The notes: generated by a model from the sequence alone, not told the origin. A DNA stretch of 64,000 nucleotides from Cotesia glomerata (GCF_020080835.1 NC_058165.1:3757771-3821770); one strand, 5' to 3'; shown: positions 10,616-24,314, numbered from the stretch's first letter. Made by a program: numbers and translations.

Positions 10616-11530
10616 TACATATTCTTACAAGAATTTCCATAAAAAAGTTTTATAGATTTAACAAAAAATTTTTGATTAAATTAAATTTCAATTTTTTAAT
10701 CATTTTTATTTATTCACATATTCAAAATTTTAATAAACGTAAAAATAATTTATATAAAAAACTAAATAATAATAATAAAATCTTGACAAATGGGTAAAAA
10801 ATGGCTTGCATCGCGTGATGGGGAAATATTGCATGCGCCAATGTGTCTAGCTACAGACAATACAACCGGTATCGATCATTCTACGGTGTACTAAATCCAT
10901 ACCACATAAAATAAAACTGTATCATGCATATAATACAGTTGTGTATAACTAATGCGCTAATATTATAGCTATGGGTAATAACAGTATCAAATAATAAGCT
11001 TAAAACTGACTATAGTATATAAAAAAATCTATATCCAGATCCCCATTGAACAATTTATTTCAAACTAAATTATTTAACATGTACATCTAGTTAAAAATAA
11101 AATTTTATGTAAATAAATGTAAATTAAAAGTTTTTATAAAAATTTGAATGATCCCACTGGCTTATTTTCGCAGTTAAATTCAATGAGTGAAATAGTATCG
11201 GCAAATTGAGAGAGCGAAAGTTCGTCCCAGTGCCTCTATCCTAGCCAGTCTGCAACACTATATAGTTAACTCTCTTCTTTTTCCCCTTGTCTGTCTGGCT
11301 GTACTACCCTTATCCTTACCCTTACTCTTACTCCATTGCACCACTACTCTTCTCTATGTTTACCCCTTCTTTTATGAAGCATAGTAGAGATAAAAAAGCA
11401 TGACTACACAAAGAAGTTTTTTGTAAAAAAAAAAAAAAAAACTCCAGACGGTTCGGGTCTTCTTCAGTTATTTTTCTATAAATAGCTGAATTTTAAAATA
11501 AAAATTTTTTATGTCTTATGTAATCATATT
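10616..11530. other. Unique AT-rich DNA with a GC-richer island
   Basis: 10616-11150 shows no gene. 11150-11460 is GC-richer, with pyrimidine-rich runs ('cccttatccttacccttactcttac') resembling the complement of the runs near 7530, and ends in an A-homopolymer. It may be a regulatory island; no ORF or splice structure is convincing. Confidence 0.3.
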
Positions 11531-12046
11531 AATTGATAGAAGGATTTATTTATATTTAATAAGCTTTATTAACTGTTAATAAATGATTTTTTAACATAGG
11601 ATTTAATAAATATTTATTAACAGTTAATAAGTAATTTATTAAGTACAATTTATTAAATGTTAATAAATATTTATTAATGGTCAATGAATATTTGTTAATT
11701 GTTAACAAATATTTATTTAAAATAAAAAGCAAAAATAGCAATTTTTTTTGACACTTTTTATAACTCTACAGCTGGAATTTATGATAATAATTAAATTCAC
11801 TAAATAAATTAACGTTTTTAATATTTAAAAATATAAAAGATAATTATGAGCTGTGATAGAATTTGCTATTTTACAATAAACGTTATTATAGTGTAATATA
11901 ATTAATGCAAATAATTTAAAAAGATGATTTTTGTTTATAAGCAATCGTGATATCATGTGACATTGCAAGTCAAACAAATTCACTCAAAAAAATATTTATT
12001 AACTGTTAATAAATATTTGTTAACTATTAATAAATACTTATTAACT
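11531..12046 (-). mobile_element. CACTGATAGAAGG-end element, reversed and truncated
   Basis: Begins with a degraded end (aattGATAGAAGGATTT), then the same word array, core and second word array as 6045-7161 in reverse. It stops abruptly at 12046, where the 'ctagccgttacccgcc' repeat begins, so the latter has interrupted or deleted the missing end. Confidence 0.8.
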
Positions 12047-12860
12047 ACTAGCCGTTACCCGCCCGCTTCGCGTGGCGTACAATATACGTGTATTTGTATA
12101 TCTATATTCACAAATATAGGTATACAAATGCATAGAGTGATCATATAATGGTACATGATCATCTATTAGGGCTTTTACCTTATATAAAAATTTTTAATTT
12201 TTTTTATGTTTAATGCCTTCTTATTATCCTTTAGGAATTGAATTTTATAATTTTTTAATTAACGCCCACGCAAGGATTTGTGAGGGTGGCATTTCATAAA
12301 ATTCATTCTTTACAGCTCAAAAACTCCAAAAAAATCAATCTGGCCAAGTTTCAATCCTTTAGCTGCTATAGATTAAAAGGTACAATTTCTTTTAATTTTA
12401 CGCCCACGCACGGACATGTGGGGGTAGAATTTAATGAAATTTATTCTTAACAGCTCAAAAACGCCAAAAAAGCATTCTGGCCATGTTTCAAAGTTTTAAT
12501 AGCTATGGATTGAAATTGACGAATTGTTTCTTAATTTGACGCCCACGCACGGGCACGCCAGGGGGGGTGGAATGTCACAGAATTCGTTTTTAAAAAGTTT
12601 CTAAATGTAATTTGAAACATTCTGACCAAGTTTTGAACTATTAAAAGCCATAATTGAAAAATATGAATTTTTTTTCGTGAACACCCCCGCAACCCCCCTT
12701 GTGGGTGGAATTTCGTGAAATCCGTTCTTAGCTGACCTCTACTTGGCAAAAGGAATATTCCTGCCAAATTTCAAGTCTCTAGGTCTTATAGTTCCAGAGA
12801 TATCGTGATGAGTGACTATCTATATCTATAGAAAGTCTCCTATATATATATATAGATTAA
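12047..12860 (+). mobile_element. Retroelement-like repeat with four ~138-bp internal units
   Basis: Starts 'ctagccgttacccgcccgcttcgcgtgg', resembling a sequence common at the edge of insect LINE-like repeats (family not certain). Four units begin 'acgcccacgcaaggatt', 'acgcccacgcacggac', 'acgcccacgcacgggc' and 'acacccccgcaacccc' near 12264, 12401, 12539 and 12681, each continuing 'ggtggaattt...attctta...ctcaaaaa'. It ends 'agatatcgtgatgagtgac' and an ATATAT tail, as in LINE 3' ends. No reverse transcriptase is present. Confidence 0.5.
12088..12179. repeat. Half of the GGTAAAAGCCCC palindromic MITE
   Basis: Matches the right arm and centre of the complete 140-bp palindrome at 55700-55839 ('gtatttgtatatctatattc' to 'atgatcatctattagggcttttac'). 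The other arm is absent. Confidence 0.7.
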
Positions 12861-13479
12861 TGGATTTTCGAAACTTTTTGAATACGTACTTATCATGAAA
12901 TTTATTTAATTATAATGGTCCTTAGAAAGCACTTGCTCTATAGAGCCAAAATTCAATAAATAAATAAAATAATAAAATCAAACACTGTACTAGCTAATAT
13001 ATTTTAAAATTAAAGATAGTCAGGGATAAAGAAAAAAAATTAACTTGAAAATAAATTTTCTTAGCTCAAGAAATTATTAATGAAGAATAAAAATTTCTTT
13101 CTTGCTCCAAAATAAATTTAACTGGTGCAAAAAATTATTTTTTTTTCTTCTTGGAAAAAAATTTACTAAATAAAAAAATATTCACCATGGTTTTTTATTG
13201 AGTTTTAGTGACTAATATTTAATATTATGATTGCCATAAGGCCCGCTTACTCGATCGATTTGGCGTCACGCAATTGACGAAAATAACAGACTGCCTGAAC
13301 ATGACCACGGAGAACATAGTTAAAATTAGTATGAGCTTTATTGAAACATTGAACCAACAGCAACTGTTAAACTTCAATTTTTTTACTAAAACTTGTAACG
13401 GTTACTTAATGAAAATTATAATAATTGTTATTCTATGTTAGCTTTGCTGTTTGCAATATTACTACAAAAATTTTATTTT
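12861..13479. other. Unique AT-rich DNA with a fragment of a CACAGAAAG-type element
   Basis: Around 13040-13190, words like 'ttttcttagctcaagaaa' and 'tttctttcttgctccaaaa' match the interiors of the elements at 41986 and 57641, so this is probably a degraded copy. The rest shows nothing recognisable. Confidence 0.4.
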
Positions 13480-14049
13480 CACTGACAGAAGGATTAACTA
13501 TTGATAATTAAATTTATTTGAAGACAATTATTTAATTTATTAAATTTTAATGAATATTTTTTAACATTCAATAAATATTTATTTGGGAGGAAAGTACATT
13601 TATTAATAGTTAAAAAGTATTTATTAATAGTTAACAAATATTTATTAACAGTTAATAAATATTTTTTTGAGTGAATTTGTTTGGCTTGCAATGTCACATG
13701 ATATCACGATTGCTTACAAACAAAAATCATCTTTATAAATTATTTGCATTAATTATATTACATTATAATAACGTTTATTGTAAAATAGCAAATTCTATCA
13801 CAGCTCATAATTATCTTTTATATTTTTAAATATTAAAAACGTTAATTTATTTAGTGAATTTAATTATTATCATGTATTCCAGCTGTAGAGTTATAAAAAG
13901 TGTCAAAAGAAAATTGCTATTTTTGCTTTTTATTTTAAATAAATATTTGTTAACAGTTAAAAAATATTCATTGACCATTAATAAATATTTATTAACAGTT
14001 AATAAATTGTACTTAATAAATTACTTATTAACAGTTAATAAATATTTTT

Positions 14050-15007
<958 letters not shown>

Positions 15008-15322
15008 TGAGTGAATTTGTTTGGCTTGCAATGTCACATGATATCACGATTGCTTACAAACAAAAATCATCTTTATAAATTATTTGCATTAATTATATTA
15101 CATTATAATAACGTTTATTGTAAAATAGCAAATTCTATCACAGCTCATAATTATCTTTTATATTTTTAAATATTAAAAACGTTAATTTATTTAGTGAATT
15201 TAATTATTATCATGTATTCCAGCTGTAGAGTTATAAAAAGTGTCAAAAGAAAATTACTATTTTTGCTTTTTAGTTTAAATAAATATCTGTTAACAGTTAA
15301 CAAATATTCATTAACCATTAAT

Positions 15323-15568
15323 TTATTTATTATTTATTTATTTTAACAGTACATTGAACCCTACAGCAATGCCAATAATTGGGTTCCATAGAAAAGAAAT
15401 GAATATAACAATTGTTTTATTATAATAAAGCTTACATATAAAATTAATAGTAGTAAGTCTATGCTTTATCTGATAAATTGATCATATATTATTTGATAGT
15501 AATTAACAATTAGATAGGATGCACTAAGTCAGTGTCCAATTGAGGAACAAAGTTTAGCAAGAGAGCCA
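15323..15568 (-). mobile_element. 5'-truncated LINE 3' end
   Basis: A 246-bp insert in the word array is flanked by ATTAAT (15317-15322 and 15569-15574); the empty word is 'accattaataaatatt'. On the minus strand it ends 'gggttcaatgtactgttaaaa' followed by an (AAATA)n-type tail, the usual 3' end of a non-LTR retrotransposon. No coding sequence remains, so the clade cannot be named. Confidence 0.7.
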
Positions 15569-15799
15569 ATTAATAAATATTTATTAACAGTTAATAAATT
15601 GTACTTAATAAATTAATTATTAATTGTTAATAAATATTAGTTAACTGTTAACAAATATTTATTAACATTTAATAAATCATATTTAATAAATAATATATTA
15701 ACTGTTAATAAATATTTATTAAATCCTATAATGTTAAAAAATCATTTATTAACAGTTAATAAAAAGCTTATTAAATATAAACAATTCCTTCTATCAGTG

Positions 15800-16950
15800 C
15801 AGATTATTTGACTAATAATACTCTGCGATATAAGTAAAAAAAATCAATTTCAGTTTCAAGAAAACTCCTTTTTTTTTTGTCGAGAGTAGAGCACTACCTC
15901 AACACTTCGCTTATGAGGCGTGCAATTAATTTAATATTGAAATAGATTTTAATTTTATGGGTGGAAAGATACATACCATAGTTAAAACCCTTTTTTTCCC
16001 TCATCTCCTTAATTTTCTTTTATAAAGTCGATCCGAGCTGTAGCGGTTGCAGTAGTTAGTAGTTAGTACATGTACAAATACATATAAACATACATGTGCA
16101 TACCCAGTACAGTATAAAAGACAGGGTGAGCAGATCGGTGTAAGTGGGGACACGTCTGCGTTTACTTGTCGATGTGAGAATCGGATTTGTATAAGTGCAG
16201 ACAGAAAGGGGGCTGTAAACGCACTCGCTGTCTCGTCGCATTGGCGTAGCTTCTAAAGTCTAGTAATATTTACAATGCACGTACATAATTGGGTCATCTA
16301 AGTATTGTGTATAAAATTCTTCTTAAAAGAATTTTTAATATTTTTTTTATATTTAAATTTAGCTAAAATTTTGTTTAAATAAATTTTTTTAAAATTTAAT
16401 TTTATTATTTTTTAAAAGAAATAAATTAATTTTAGCTTCTAGGTAATTTAATTAGTAATTAAAAAATTGAATTTTTTTGGATGTATATATTGCATAATTA
16501 TTAATATATGTGGAAGCAAAGACGTTGCATAATAAATAAGTGTAAAACATGGATGATCGATTAGAGAAAAAGCCATAAAGTTTGCATCCCCTCTGGCTCT
16601 GATGATGTGGGGTGTTTGGCCGTCGCGAAATATAAAGCATAGTTAGTAGAAGATGCGTGCGCACTGGTAGTGCAGTGGAGGTCATCCACCTGAAAGGTCG
16701 GGGTCATGTTTTACCTTGCAGAGAGAAAGCGAGAAAGAAAGCTTGAGGGAAAGAGAGGGTGATAGGGGAGAGCAAAATATAATATTACGGCGAGAGATGC
16801 GCGAGGACAGAGGGATCGAAGGCGACGTAGAGAGCGATGGACGAGTAGAGTTGCCAGGGTCGGGGGCGGACTAGATCTCCATAGCAACCCTCACACTGTC
16901 AAGGCTGGACTATCGGTTCTCGATGCGGTTTTTTTATGGAGCTTTTACAT
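15800..16950. other. GC-richer non-coding island(s)
   Basis: 16020-16260 and 16540-16940 are GC-richer, non-repetitive and without a convincing ORF. Features are a TATAAAAG (16113), purine runs ('gagagaaagcgagaaagaaagc'), 'gttgccagggtcgggggcgg', and an RFX X-box-like 14-mer ATCTCCATAGCAAC (16875-16888) fitting RYYNYYNNRRNRAC. It may be a promoter or enhancer region. Confidence 0.35.
16113..16120 (+). promoter_or_regulatory. TATA-box candidate
   Basis: TATAAAAG in a GC-richer context, with unique sequence 25-35 bp downstream ('gagcagatcggtgtaagtgg'). No ORF is linked, so a transcript starting here would be non-coding or a 5' UTR. Confidence 0.25.
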
Positions 16951-17452
16951 TTACTGATAAATTGTTAGTTATTTTTCTTAATGGGTAATATTAAGGTTCT
17001 TTATGTCGATTTGTAATTGGTTGTTGATATGGTAAACTTGGATTATTACCGTACACAAAAAAAAGGTTCACTTGAGCCAAGAATAGTATATTACACATCT
17101 AGGGCAGTAAAATAAGAATTGTCTCAGATCACATGTAATTGTTGTCCGAGGCGAAGCCGATTACCGCGATTATATTCAAGGCTTTTAACTGTCAAATAAC
17201 TCGGCGTGTTTTAGTGTTAAATAAGTTTTTAAATAAATTGTTATATTTTTCATAATAATTATTCATTCATAGAAATTATTATTAATTAACTTTAATAATA
17301 TTGATTACTTTATATCAAGTTTTTGATATTTAAATAACAATATAACCAAATGATTCGACGCATGTGCAGTAGGGGCGTCAATAATTGGGGTTACGGTACG
17401 TCAATAATTAGATCAATCAGTTTTTTAACCCGTCAATAATTGGTGTATCCAG

Positions 17453-17935
17453 ATCCGAACAAAAACAGTTTCACTGTAAAAAAATCGCGCCAAGTCCACG
17501 TTCATAAGACTATTAAGAAAAAAAAATTTGTTTTTTTCTTTACAAAAATATATAAAATAAAAAAATTAAAAAATCCAAGTAACCGATATGATTGTTTATG
17601 ATTTTCGGAATTTAAAAAAAATTTTGTTACAAATTTAAAAATTAAAAAAAAAGTTTGGAACGTATTTAGTGTGCGCGGTTGCAAAATTTGAAAAAATTGA
17701 AATACACAATGACGCACACTAAATACGTTCCAAACTTTTTTTTTAATTTTTAAATTTGTAAAAAAATTTTTTTTAATTTCCGAAAATCATAAACAATTAT
17801 ATCGGTTACTTGGATTTTTTAATTTTTTTATTTTATATATTTTTGTAAAGAAAAAAACAAATTTTTTTTTCTTAATAGTCTTATGAACGTGGACTTGGCG
17901 CGATTATTTTACAGTGAAACTGTTTTTGTTCGGAT
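17453..17935. repeat. Foldback: 223-bp arms around a ~37-bp loop
   Basis: The left arm (17453-17675, starting ATCCGAACAAAAACAG) and right arm (17713-17935, ending GTTTTTGTTCGGAT) are nearly perfect complements through 'cgcgccaagtccacgttcat' and 'tttggaacgtatttagtgtgcg'. Just upstream, 'cgtcaataatt' occurs three times (about 17375-17445). The arms carry no gene. Transcribed, this would form a long dsRNA hairpin. Confidence 0.92.
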
Positions 17936-20358
17936 TTTAATATTTTTTGTAATTATAATAAAAATTTACAATTGGTACCAACTTAATTAAATCTCGCGTT
18001 GGTTGCATTTTTTATAGCAAACTATCCCCTTGAAACTACAGTTTGTGTAAAAATAATTCCAGCGCACCCTGGCGGGTGTAGATGCAAGCTGTGAAATATC
18101 TATTTTTAACTGTAGTTTCCCATCTAATGAAGGATTACTATGCATTCTCGAATTATTTAGTCTGTGGCAGATCACTTTGCCCATCGAAAAAAAGTCAGGA
18201 TCGAAATTTTTGCGTTGCTATAGTTTGTGCTGATTAAATTTAATAATTTCAAGTAGATTAATTGTTATAAGTGAATATAATTCATTAATAACAGTCAAAT
18301 AAAGTATGAATTACTGTTATAATATACAATTTAGGAAAAAAAAGTACCGTATAATTAAATAAAATTTTGCAACCTCAAAATACCGTTCTGCTTACAGTAA
18401 ACACAGTTGGTAGTCTGGCGCTCCGTTTACAGCAGATTTGAACGGAACTTGGCGCCAGATTCTACCGAATCTGTGGATTAAAAAATTATAGTGACAGCTA
18501 AATTTAATGTCATTTAATTTTATGTGTTGATTGTTTCAGTGTGTAAATTTATTTTTTGTTAATTAATATTAATTACTTTGCATTTATTATCTGATTTATA
18601 TTTGTTTCTTTTTTTTTAACTTTTTATTTGTTTTTAGGGACTCGCTTCGCTCGTGCGTTCAACTTCGCTTTCGTGGGCAATCGACAACTTGTCGCACTTG
18701 TTACACAATATACTATAAACAATAGTAATAATTGTATTGGTGAACTAAAAAATTATTTCGTTTAATTTAAGACTAAAAAAATTAATTTTGATATATTTCC
18801 GATTCGCATCTACAGTTATAATATTTAGTCATACTGAAATACATTTTTAACATGTATGTATATGAAATAATAATTGTTTTACGTGTTGAATACTATGATT
18901 CTTATAATTTTCATGTCTGTATCTATTTTCTACCCATCTAATTATTTACTAAGCAAATATTCGACTATATTAATAACGAAAAATAAGCACTTAAGTAAAT
19001 GTTGAATATAAATTACTACGAATGACCAAAATATTAGTTTAGTTGCGACAATAATAATTTTAAATGAATATTAATTTAAATAAGCCGTTTCTTATAATAA
19101 TTAAATATGTGAACATTATTTTCTATAATTTAAACCAATATTGAATATAATGCAGTAAGGTATGGATCATATTTGAGATGTCTGGTAGTCGAAAAAAGTT
19201 TTATCGCGCTGTCTCAAAGCAATCGGTCGATTACAGGTTCAATGTCAAGTGCAAATTCTGATATATTAATTCTTAATATCTCTCATGACACTCAGTTGTA
19301 TATAATTTTTGTCATTGTTGATTGATATATTTTGTTGCAACTGTAATTAATTTATTTTTTGAATTATTCATAATGATAATAAATTTATAAACAGATTTAA
19401 AAACACTGTTTTAATTAATTAATTTTAATATTTTATTATTAATCTAACTGTTTTATCAGTTTAATAAAATATCGAATTTTTTTAAAATATAGCAGTCTTG
19501 TGACAATAATAAAAAAAGTATTACCGCAATTTAATTGTCTTGTAGCAGATAAAGAAGTTTTTATTATTATTTTAAAAGAGGAGGGACAAAATAAGATAGT
19601 ACGAAAATATGGTATGAAAATTTTTTTTTCTATGATTTGTTTAAAATTTTATTTTTCAGCTCAAGAAAAAAAAATTTTCTGGATTTGGAAAAAATTTTAG
19701 ATAAAAATTAGAGTTTTTAAGAAGAAAAATTTTAAGATCAATTTTTTCCATGAACTTACTGATAAAAAAAAAAAAAAAAACAAAATTTCGATCAATAAGT
19801 AGACTGTAATTTTTTAATAATAAATAATCAAATAATTAATTATTTGACATGTCAAAATTATTTTCGGGGAAACATAAAGGAAAAATTAAATAAAAATAAA
19901 AAAATCTTTATTAAATTCTTCTGAGCTTGTTTAAAACTTCATATAAATTATTCTAAGCTCAATTATGTAATTTTAACAAAATTATTATTCTATATTTAGC
20001 CCATTAATGATTTTATGAAATTTTAATCAATCAAATTAATAATAAATAATGAAATAATTAATAATTTGACTTGTCAAAATTATTATGATGACGGGAAAAA
20101 AAAGAAAAAATTACATTATATAATGTTACGAAGCTTCATATAATAAAATTGGAAAAATTAAAGTTTAACATTGTAATTTTGACAGATTTTGTAAGACTTA
20201 CATTGTAAAATGTAAATATTACATTCAAAGTTGTGAAAATTAATATTTAAAGTTTGAATTTTAAAAATGTTATTATTTTAAACGAAAATTTTTCTAGTTT
20301 TAAATTAAAAGCGATATTTAAGTAATAGTAATAATTACTATTTATATAATGTGATTTT
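17936..20358. other. AT-rich DNA; one ~320-bp unit of a tandem family
   Basis: 18370-18475 has a short imperfect hairpin ('tctggcgctccgttta' against 'gaacggaacttggcgccaga'). A tRNA-like relic may lie near 19175-19250 ('tctggtagtcgaa', 'acaggttcaatgtc') but no cloverleaf forms. 19740-20080 is one unit of the family tandemly arrayed at 30420-31760 ('ttaaattcttctgagcttgtttaaaac'). No gene found. Confidence 0.4.
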
Positions 20359-20643
20359 TGTCTCTATCATTGATATTCTTTGAACTTTGAAAGACTAGGT
20401 CTTTTTTTTTGATTATATAAAAAATATTATTTATTTTTGAAATTATACTAAACATTCCTCAGTAAAAACTACGCAGTTTTTTTTAATAATTTTTTATTTT
20501 TATTTCTAATGAAAACTCAATACTTTTATGTTTAGCTGTAAAATTTAACAGATAGTATGTATCATGAAAATTTAACGATCAAAAGTATTTTCCATTATTG
20601 CCTCTAATCAATTTTAGTGTCATGAGCAGTTTTCAATCCGTAT

Positions 20644-20651
20644 TATATAAG
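20644..20651 (+). promoter_or_regulatory. TATA box of cystine-knot gene copy 1
   Basis: TATATAAG about 100 bp before the ATG, identical in the second copy. A TSS near 20675 would be expected. Confidence 0.5.
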
Positions 20652-20745
20652 TCTAAAGTAAAAATATAATCGGTTAAAAATATAATAGATAGATCATTGC
20701 GTTTTTAAAGTTTAAAAAAATAAAATTATTGTCAAGTTAATAACA

Positions 20746-21561
20746 ATGAAATTTTACCTTATAATTTACTTATTTGCATTCATAATTGTTATTAGAGGAA
20801 GATTTAAACAAAATTTATGTTTTCGCAACAGTAGTTTTGTAAGTATTATAATAATTATTAAAATATTAATTTTTGTAAAAATAAAAATAATTTTAAATTC
20901 TCTTTTAGTGTTCATCAAATAAAGACTGCTGTTTTGAATTGAGTTGTGTTAACGATAAGGCTGATTTTTATGTTAATCAATTTTGTACACCTTTAAGAGA
21001 ATATAATATTAATGACAATTCTAAGACTGTGTTAAATATTAAAAAAACACATCGCCAATGTGTTGCTAATAAAAATAAAGTAAGTAAATCATGCAACGTA
21101 TTCACTGAGAAAAAAAATTTATTCGTTGAAATTTTTAATAATTTTATTTTTTAGCTGAAGAAATAAAAATTTTTTTCACAATAATTTTCATGAAAAAAAA
21201 ATGATTAAGATTGGGAAAGAACAATTTTGGATAAAAATTCGCAAATTGTTTATCTAAAATTGTTTTTTTGCAAATCAAAAAAATTTTTTTTTAACTGAAA
21301 AATTTCGGTGAAAAAAATTGAATTTTTTTTAGCTAAAAAGTGAAATTGTTGAAAACTTTTAAACAAATTAATTTCTTGTCACAATAATGTCTGTTTTTTT
21401 TCGAAATACATTTTTTCTCTCAGTGTACTTATAATAGATATTTATACATAGTTTAATCAAATAAATTAAATTTTCAGTGTAAACAAAATCGTGAGTGTTG
21501 CTCTCGCATTTGTTATCGAGATATTGGCTCTGGTTTGTCAGAATGTATCGAGCATTCTTAA
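20746..21561 (+). pseudogene. Cystine-knot secreted protein gene, copy 1, frameshifted
   Basis: Same three-exon structure as the gene at 24410: exon 1 20746-20839, exon 2 20909-21079, exon 3 21478-21561 with stop, all at GT/AG sites (gtaagt donors, ttttag and tttcag acceptors). Exon 1 is 94 nt against 93 in the other copy. A 1-nt gain in the short stretch after the first cysteine codon shifts the frame to a TAG at about 20833, before the splice donor. Exons 2 and 3 stay open with all cysteines intact. It is therefore either a very recent pseudogene, an assembly error of one base, or rescued by another start or splice choice. Confidence 0.75.
21103..21425. mobile_element. CACTGAGAAAAA-end MITE in intron 2, copy 1
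   Basis: 323 bp from CACTGAGAAAAAAAATTTATT to ATTTTTTCTCTCAGTG, filling most of intron 2. The same element lies at the same place in the second gene copy (24768-25090), so it inserted before the duplication. Confidence 0.8.
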
Positions 21562-23014
21562 GCAATCAAATTTTTCAGTAGATTTCGTAAAAATTTTGCT
21601 ATATGTTGACATTACTCGACGAGCTGAGTCAGAAAATACATATGGTTCAAAAGTTTATAGATGGGTGATTCTCTGTAAGGATGTTTTTCGCTGTCCCAGG
21701 CATTTTTTTATTAAAAAAATTGTTATTTTGCTGCTAAAAAAAATTTGTTACAAAAGTAAAAAAACATTTCTATTTGGAGCATTGAAAACTAAAATGAAAT
21801 AAATTTTGGTTTTTTTGTTATGAATTCGTAAACCACCAAAATAACAGTCCCCTGGGCTGTCCCATTCACAAAATTAAAACTTTAAGATTAAATTTTAATT
21901 TATTCGTCAATAATATATAATTTGGTCCATAATGTTTATAAACTTAATTAGTTAACTAACAATCTTCTTCAATAAAAAGTACCGAAAATTAATTTGTTTT
22001 ATTAAATTCATTAAACCAAAGTTTGTCCCAGGCATTTTAAGAACAGTCCCCTGCCAGAAGTTCAAAGCCAAAAAAAAAAGATCCAGCGTATTATTTTACC
22101 TTTTGTACGGTTTATAAGGATCTAACTAGCCTTAAGTTAATAACCATAGGGCTGTTAGCGCTTTATCGCCATTTTATTTAGTGTCAAAGCACCGTTTTTT
22201 CTGGAAATATGTGTCTGGGCCACTTCAAAACTCAGTCCCCTGGCAACTATTTTTATTTATAATTTATTTATAAAATTGTATCTATAAGTCTTAATATTAT
22301 TCTAATTAATGTAAACATTCATTGAGAACTTGAAAAGTTGAATGCATTGAAATAGTTTGCTTGATTTTTCTCAATTTGATAAAAAAAAATCAGGAAAACG
22401 GTTGCCCGACTAGAAATTGTAGTGAGGAATGCCGAAGAATTAGTGAGGGGCAAGTTTGGCTTGCCTAACTTAGGCAAGCCTAATTTGCGCCTTCTTAAAT
22501 CCACGTTAGGCAAAACGAAGATTGGCATGCCAAATTTGCATGTAATTTGGGACATCTATGGCAAGCCGAACTTCGGCGAACCTTTGGAACGCCTGACTAG
22601 CTGGAAGTAACGATAACCAAAGATTTGCCGAAGTTTGGCTTGCCATAAATGTCCCTAATTACCTTTAAGTTTGGTAAACTGAACTTTCGTAAGTCTTTGG
22701 ATTTTATAATTTCCTGCAAGTTAGGTATTCCAAACATTCGCCAAACTTCGTCTTACCATAGATGGCCCCAATTACTTTTAAGTTTGGCAAACCGAACTTC
22801 CGTAGACCTTTGGATTTTATAATTTCCTGCAAGTTAGGCATTCCAAACGTTTGACGAACTTCGGCGTTTCTTGCCAAAGTACTCTAAAACGGAGTGGGAG
22901 AAGATATTTGGCTTCAAGTCTTTCCAAGGTTAAGCCTTTTAGTTATATACATATAAAAGTGTGTATTTATGAGAGTATTTGTGTATTGTACATATAAATA
23001 TGGTGTCTCATGTA

Positions 23015-24019
23015 CCCGACTAGAAATTTCATTGAGGCATATGCCGAAGAACCAATTCGGGGCAAGTTTGGCTTGCCTAACTTAGGCTTGCCTAGGTTGT
23101 ATCTCATAAAAACCAAGGTAGGCAGAACGAAATGTTTGGCTTGCCATATTTGAACGTAACTAGGAAAGTTTCATGGATTCCTTAAGTCATATCATGGGAA
23201 CGCCGAACTGATTTCAAGTAACGATAACCTGAGTTTTGCTAGTTTGGAGCGAACTTGGCTTTCCGAACTTAGGCTAGCCCAATTCGAATCTTATTTGTTT
23301 TAAATTAGGCAAGCCGAACATTGGTTGTGCTTATAAGTATCTTGAAGTAAGAGGTCGCTCATCATCGGCGTAGCGTCGCGGTATGGTATAGGGCCCTCGT
23401 GCGTCGGGTACCGTGTTCGAGTCTCGCGTTCGACATGTACGATTTTTAATAATTAATAATTTCTAATTATAATTACTATTAAGGCGAGTATAAAGTAAAG
23501 TTAAGTGTTATGTGTGATTAGTGTATCTAACTCCTCCATCATCTCCTTCCCCCTTGACTTATCAAATCTACCAATCAAAAAAACCTCTTCACATTAAAAA
23601 ACGCTCCAAAAAACAAAAAAAAATTACAGAAAAAATAAAATTAAATAATAAAAATAATATTAAATAAAAGCAACAAAGAATTTTTTTTTTTTATTCATGA
23701 AATATTTAAAAAATTTAGTCCTAAATTTAATATTTATACTTAAAATAGTAAAAGAAGATAAAAAAATAAGCATTTGTTATTATTAATTTTCGCTTGATAA
23801 TAAAAAAGCTAAAAATCAAGAAAGAATTAGATTTGGATTCTTCGTTGCGAATTTGGTTTCCAAACTGCAACCTAATCAGGAAGCCAAGTTAGGCTGAGCC
23901 TCGCAACTGCGTTACATCCCAAACTTCGGCCTGGTTTGGATGCCTCACTTACTGCAAGTTTGGAATTCGGCATGCCTTACTTGCGCCAAATCACTGCCTC
24001 ACTGAAATTTCTAGTCGGG
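23015..24019. mobile_element. ~1.0-kb CCCGACTAG-TIR element with tRNA-like module
   Basis: Ends are CCCGACTAGAAATTTCATTGAGGC and the complement of CCCGACTAGAAATTTCAGTGAGGC. Subterminal words ('ggcaagtttggcttgcc', 'aggctagccc') repeat the GGCAAGCC theme. A tRNA-like segment lies at about 23366-23434 (box A-like TAGCGTCGCGG, box B-like GTTCGAGTC). The left ~700 bp is copied inverted at 25704-26413. No ORF. Confidence 0.75.
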
Positions 24020-24306
24020 ATTGTCTCCATCATTGATATTCTTTGAACTTTGAAAGACTAGGTCTTTTTTTTTAATTATATAAAAAATATTATTTATTTT
24101 TGAAATTATACTAAACATTCCTCAGTAAAAACTACGCAGTTTTTTTTAATAATTTTTTATTTTTATTTCTAATAAAAACTCAATACTTTTATGTTTAGCT
24201 GTAAAATTTAACAGATAGTACGTATCATAAAAATTTAACGATCAAAAGTATTTTCGATTATTGCCTCTAATTAATTTTAGTGTCATGAGCAGTTTTCAAT
24301 CCGTAT

Positions 24307-24314
24307 TATATAAG
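24307..24314 (+). promoter_or_regulatory. TATA box of cystine-knot gene copy 2
   Basis: TATATAAG, 96 bp upstream of the ATG at 24410, conserved in copy 1. A TSS about 30 bp downstream would give a ~70-nt 5' UTR. Confidence 0.5.

Larger units (their letters stand above)
20359..22040 (+). repeat. Segmental duplication, copy 1 (carries broken cystine-knot gene)
   Basis: Nearly identical and in the same orientation as 24022-25703, from 'tgtctctatcattgatattc' to 'gtttgtcccaggcatttta'. Differences are sparse in introns and flanks and clustered in exons. The motif 'cagtcccctg' recurs at the 3' side (21850, 22045, 22223). Confidence 0.93.
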
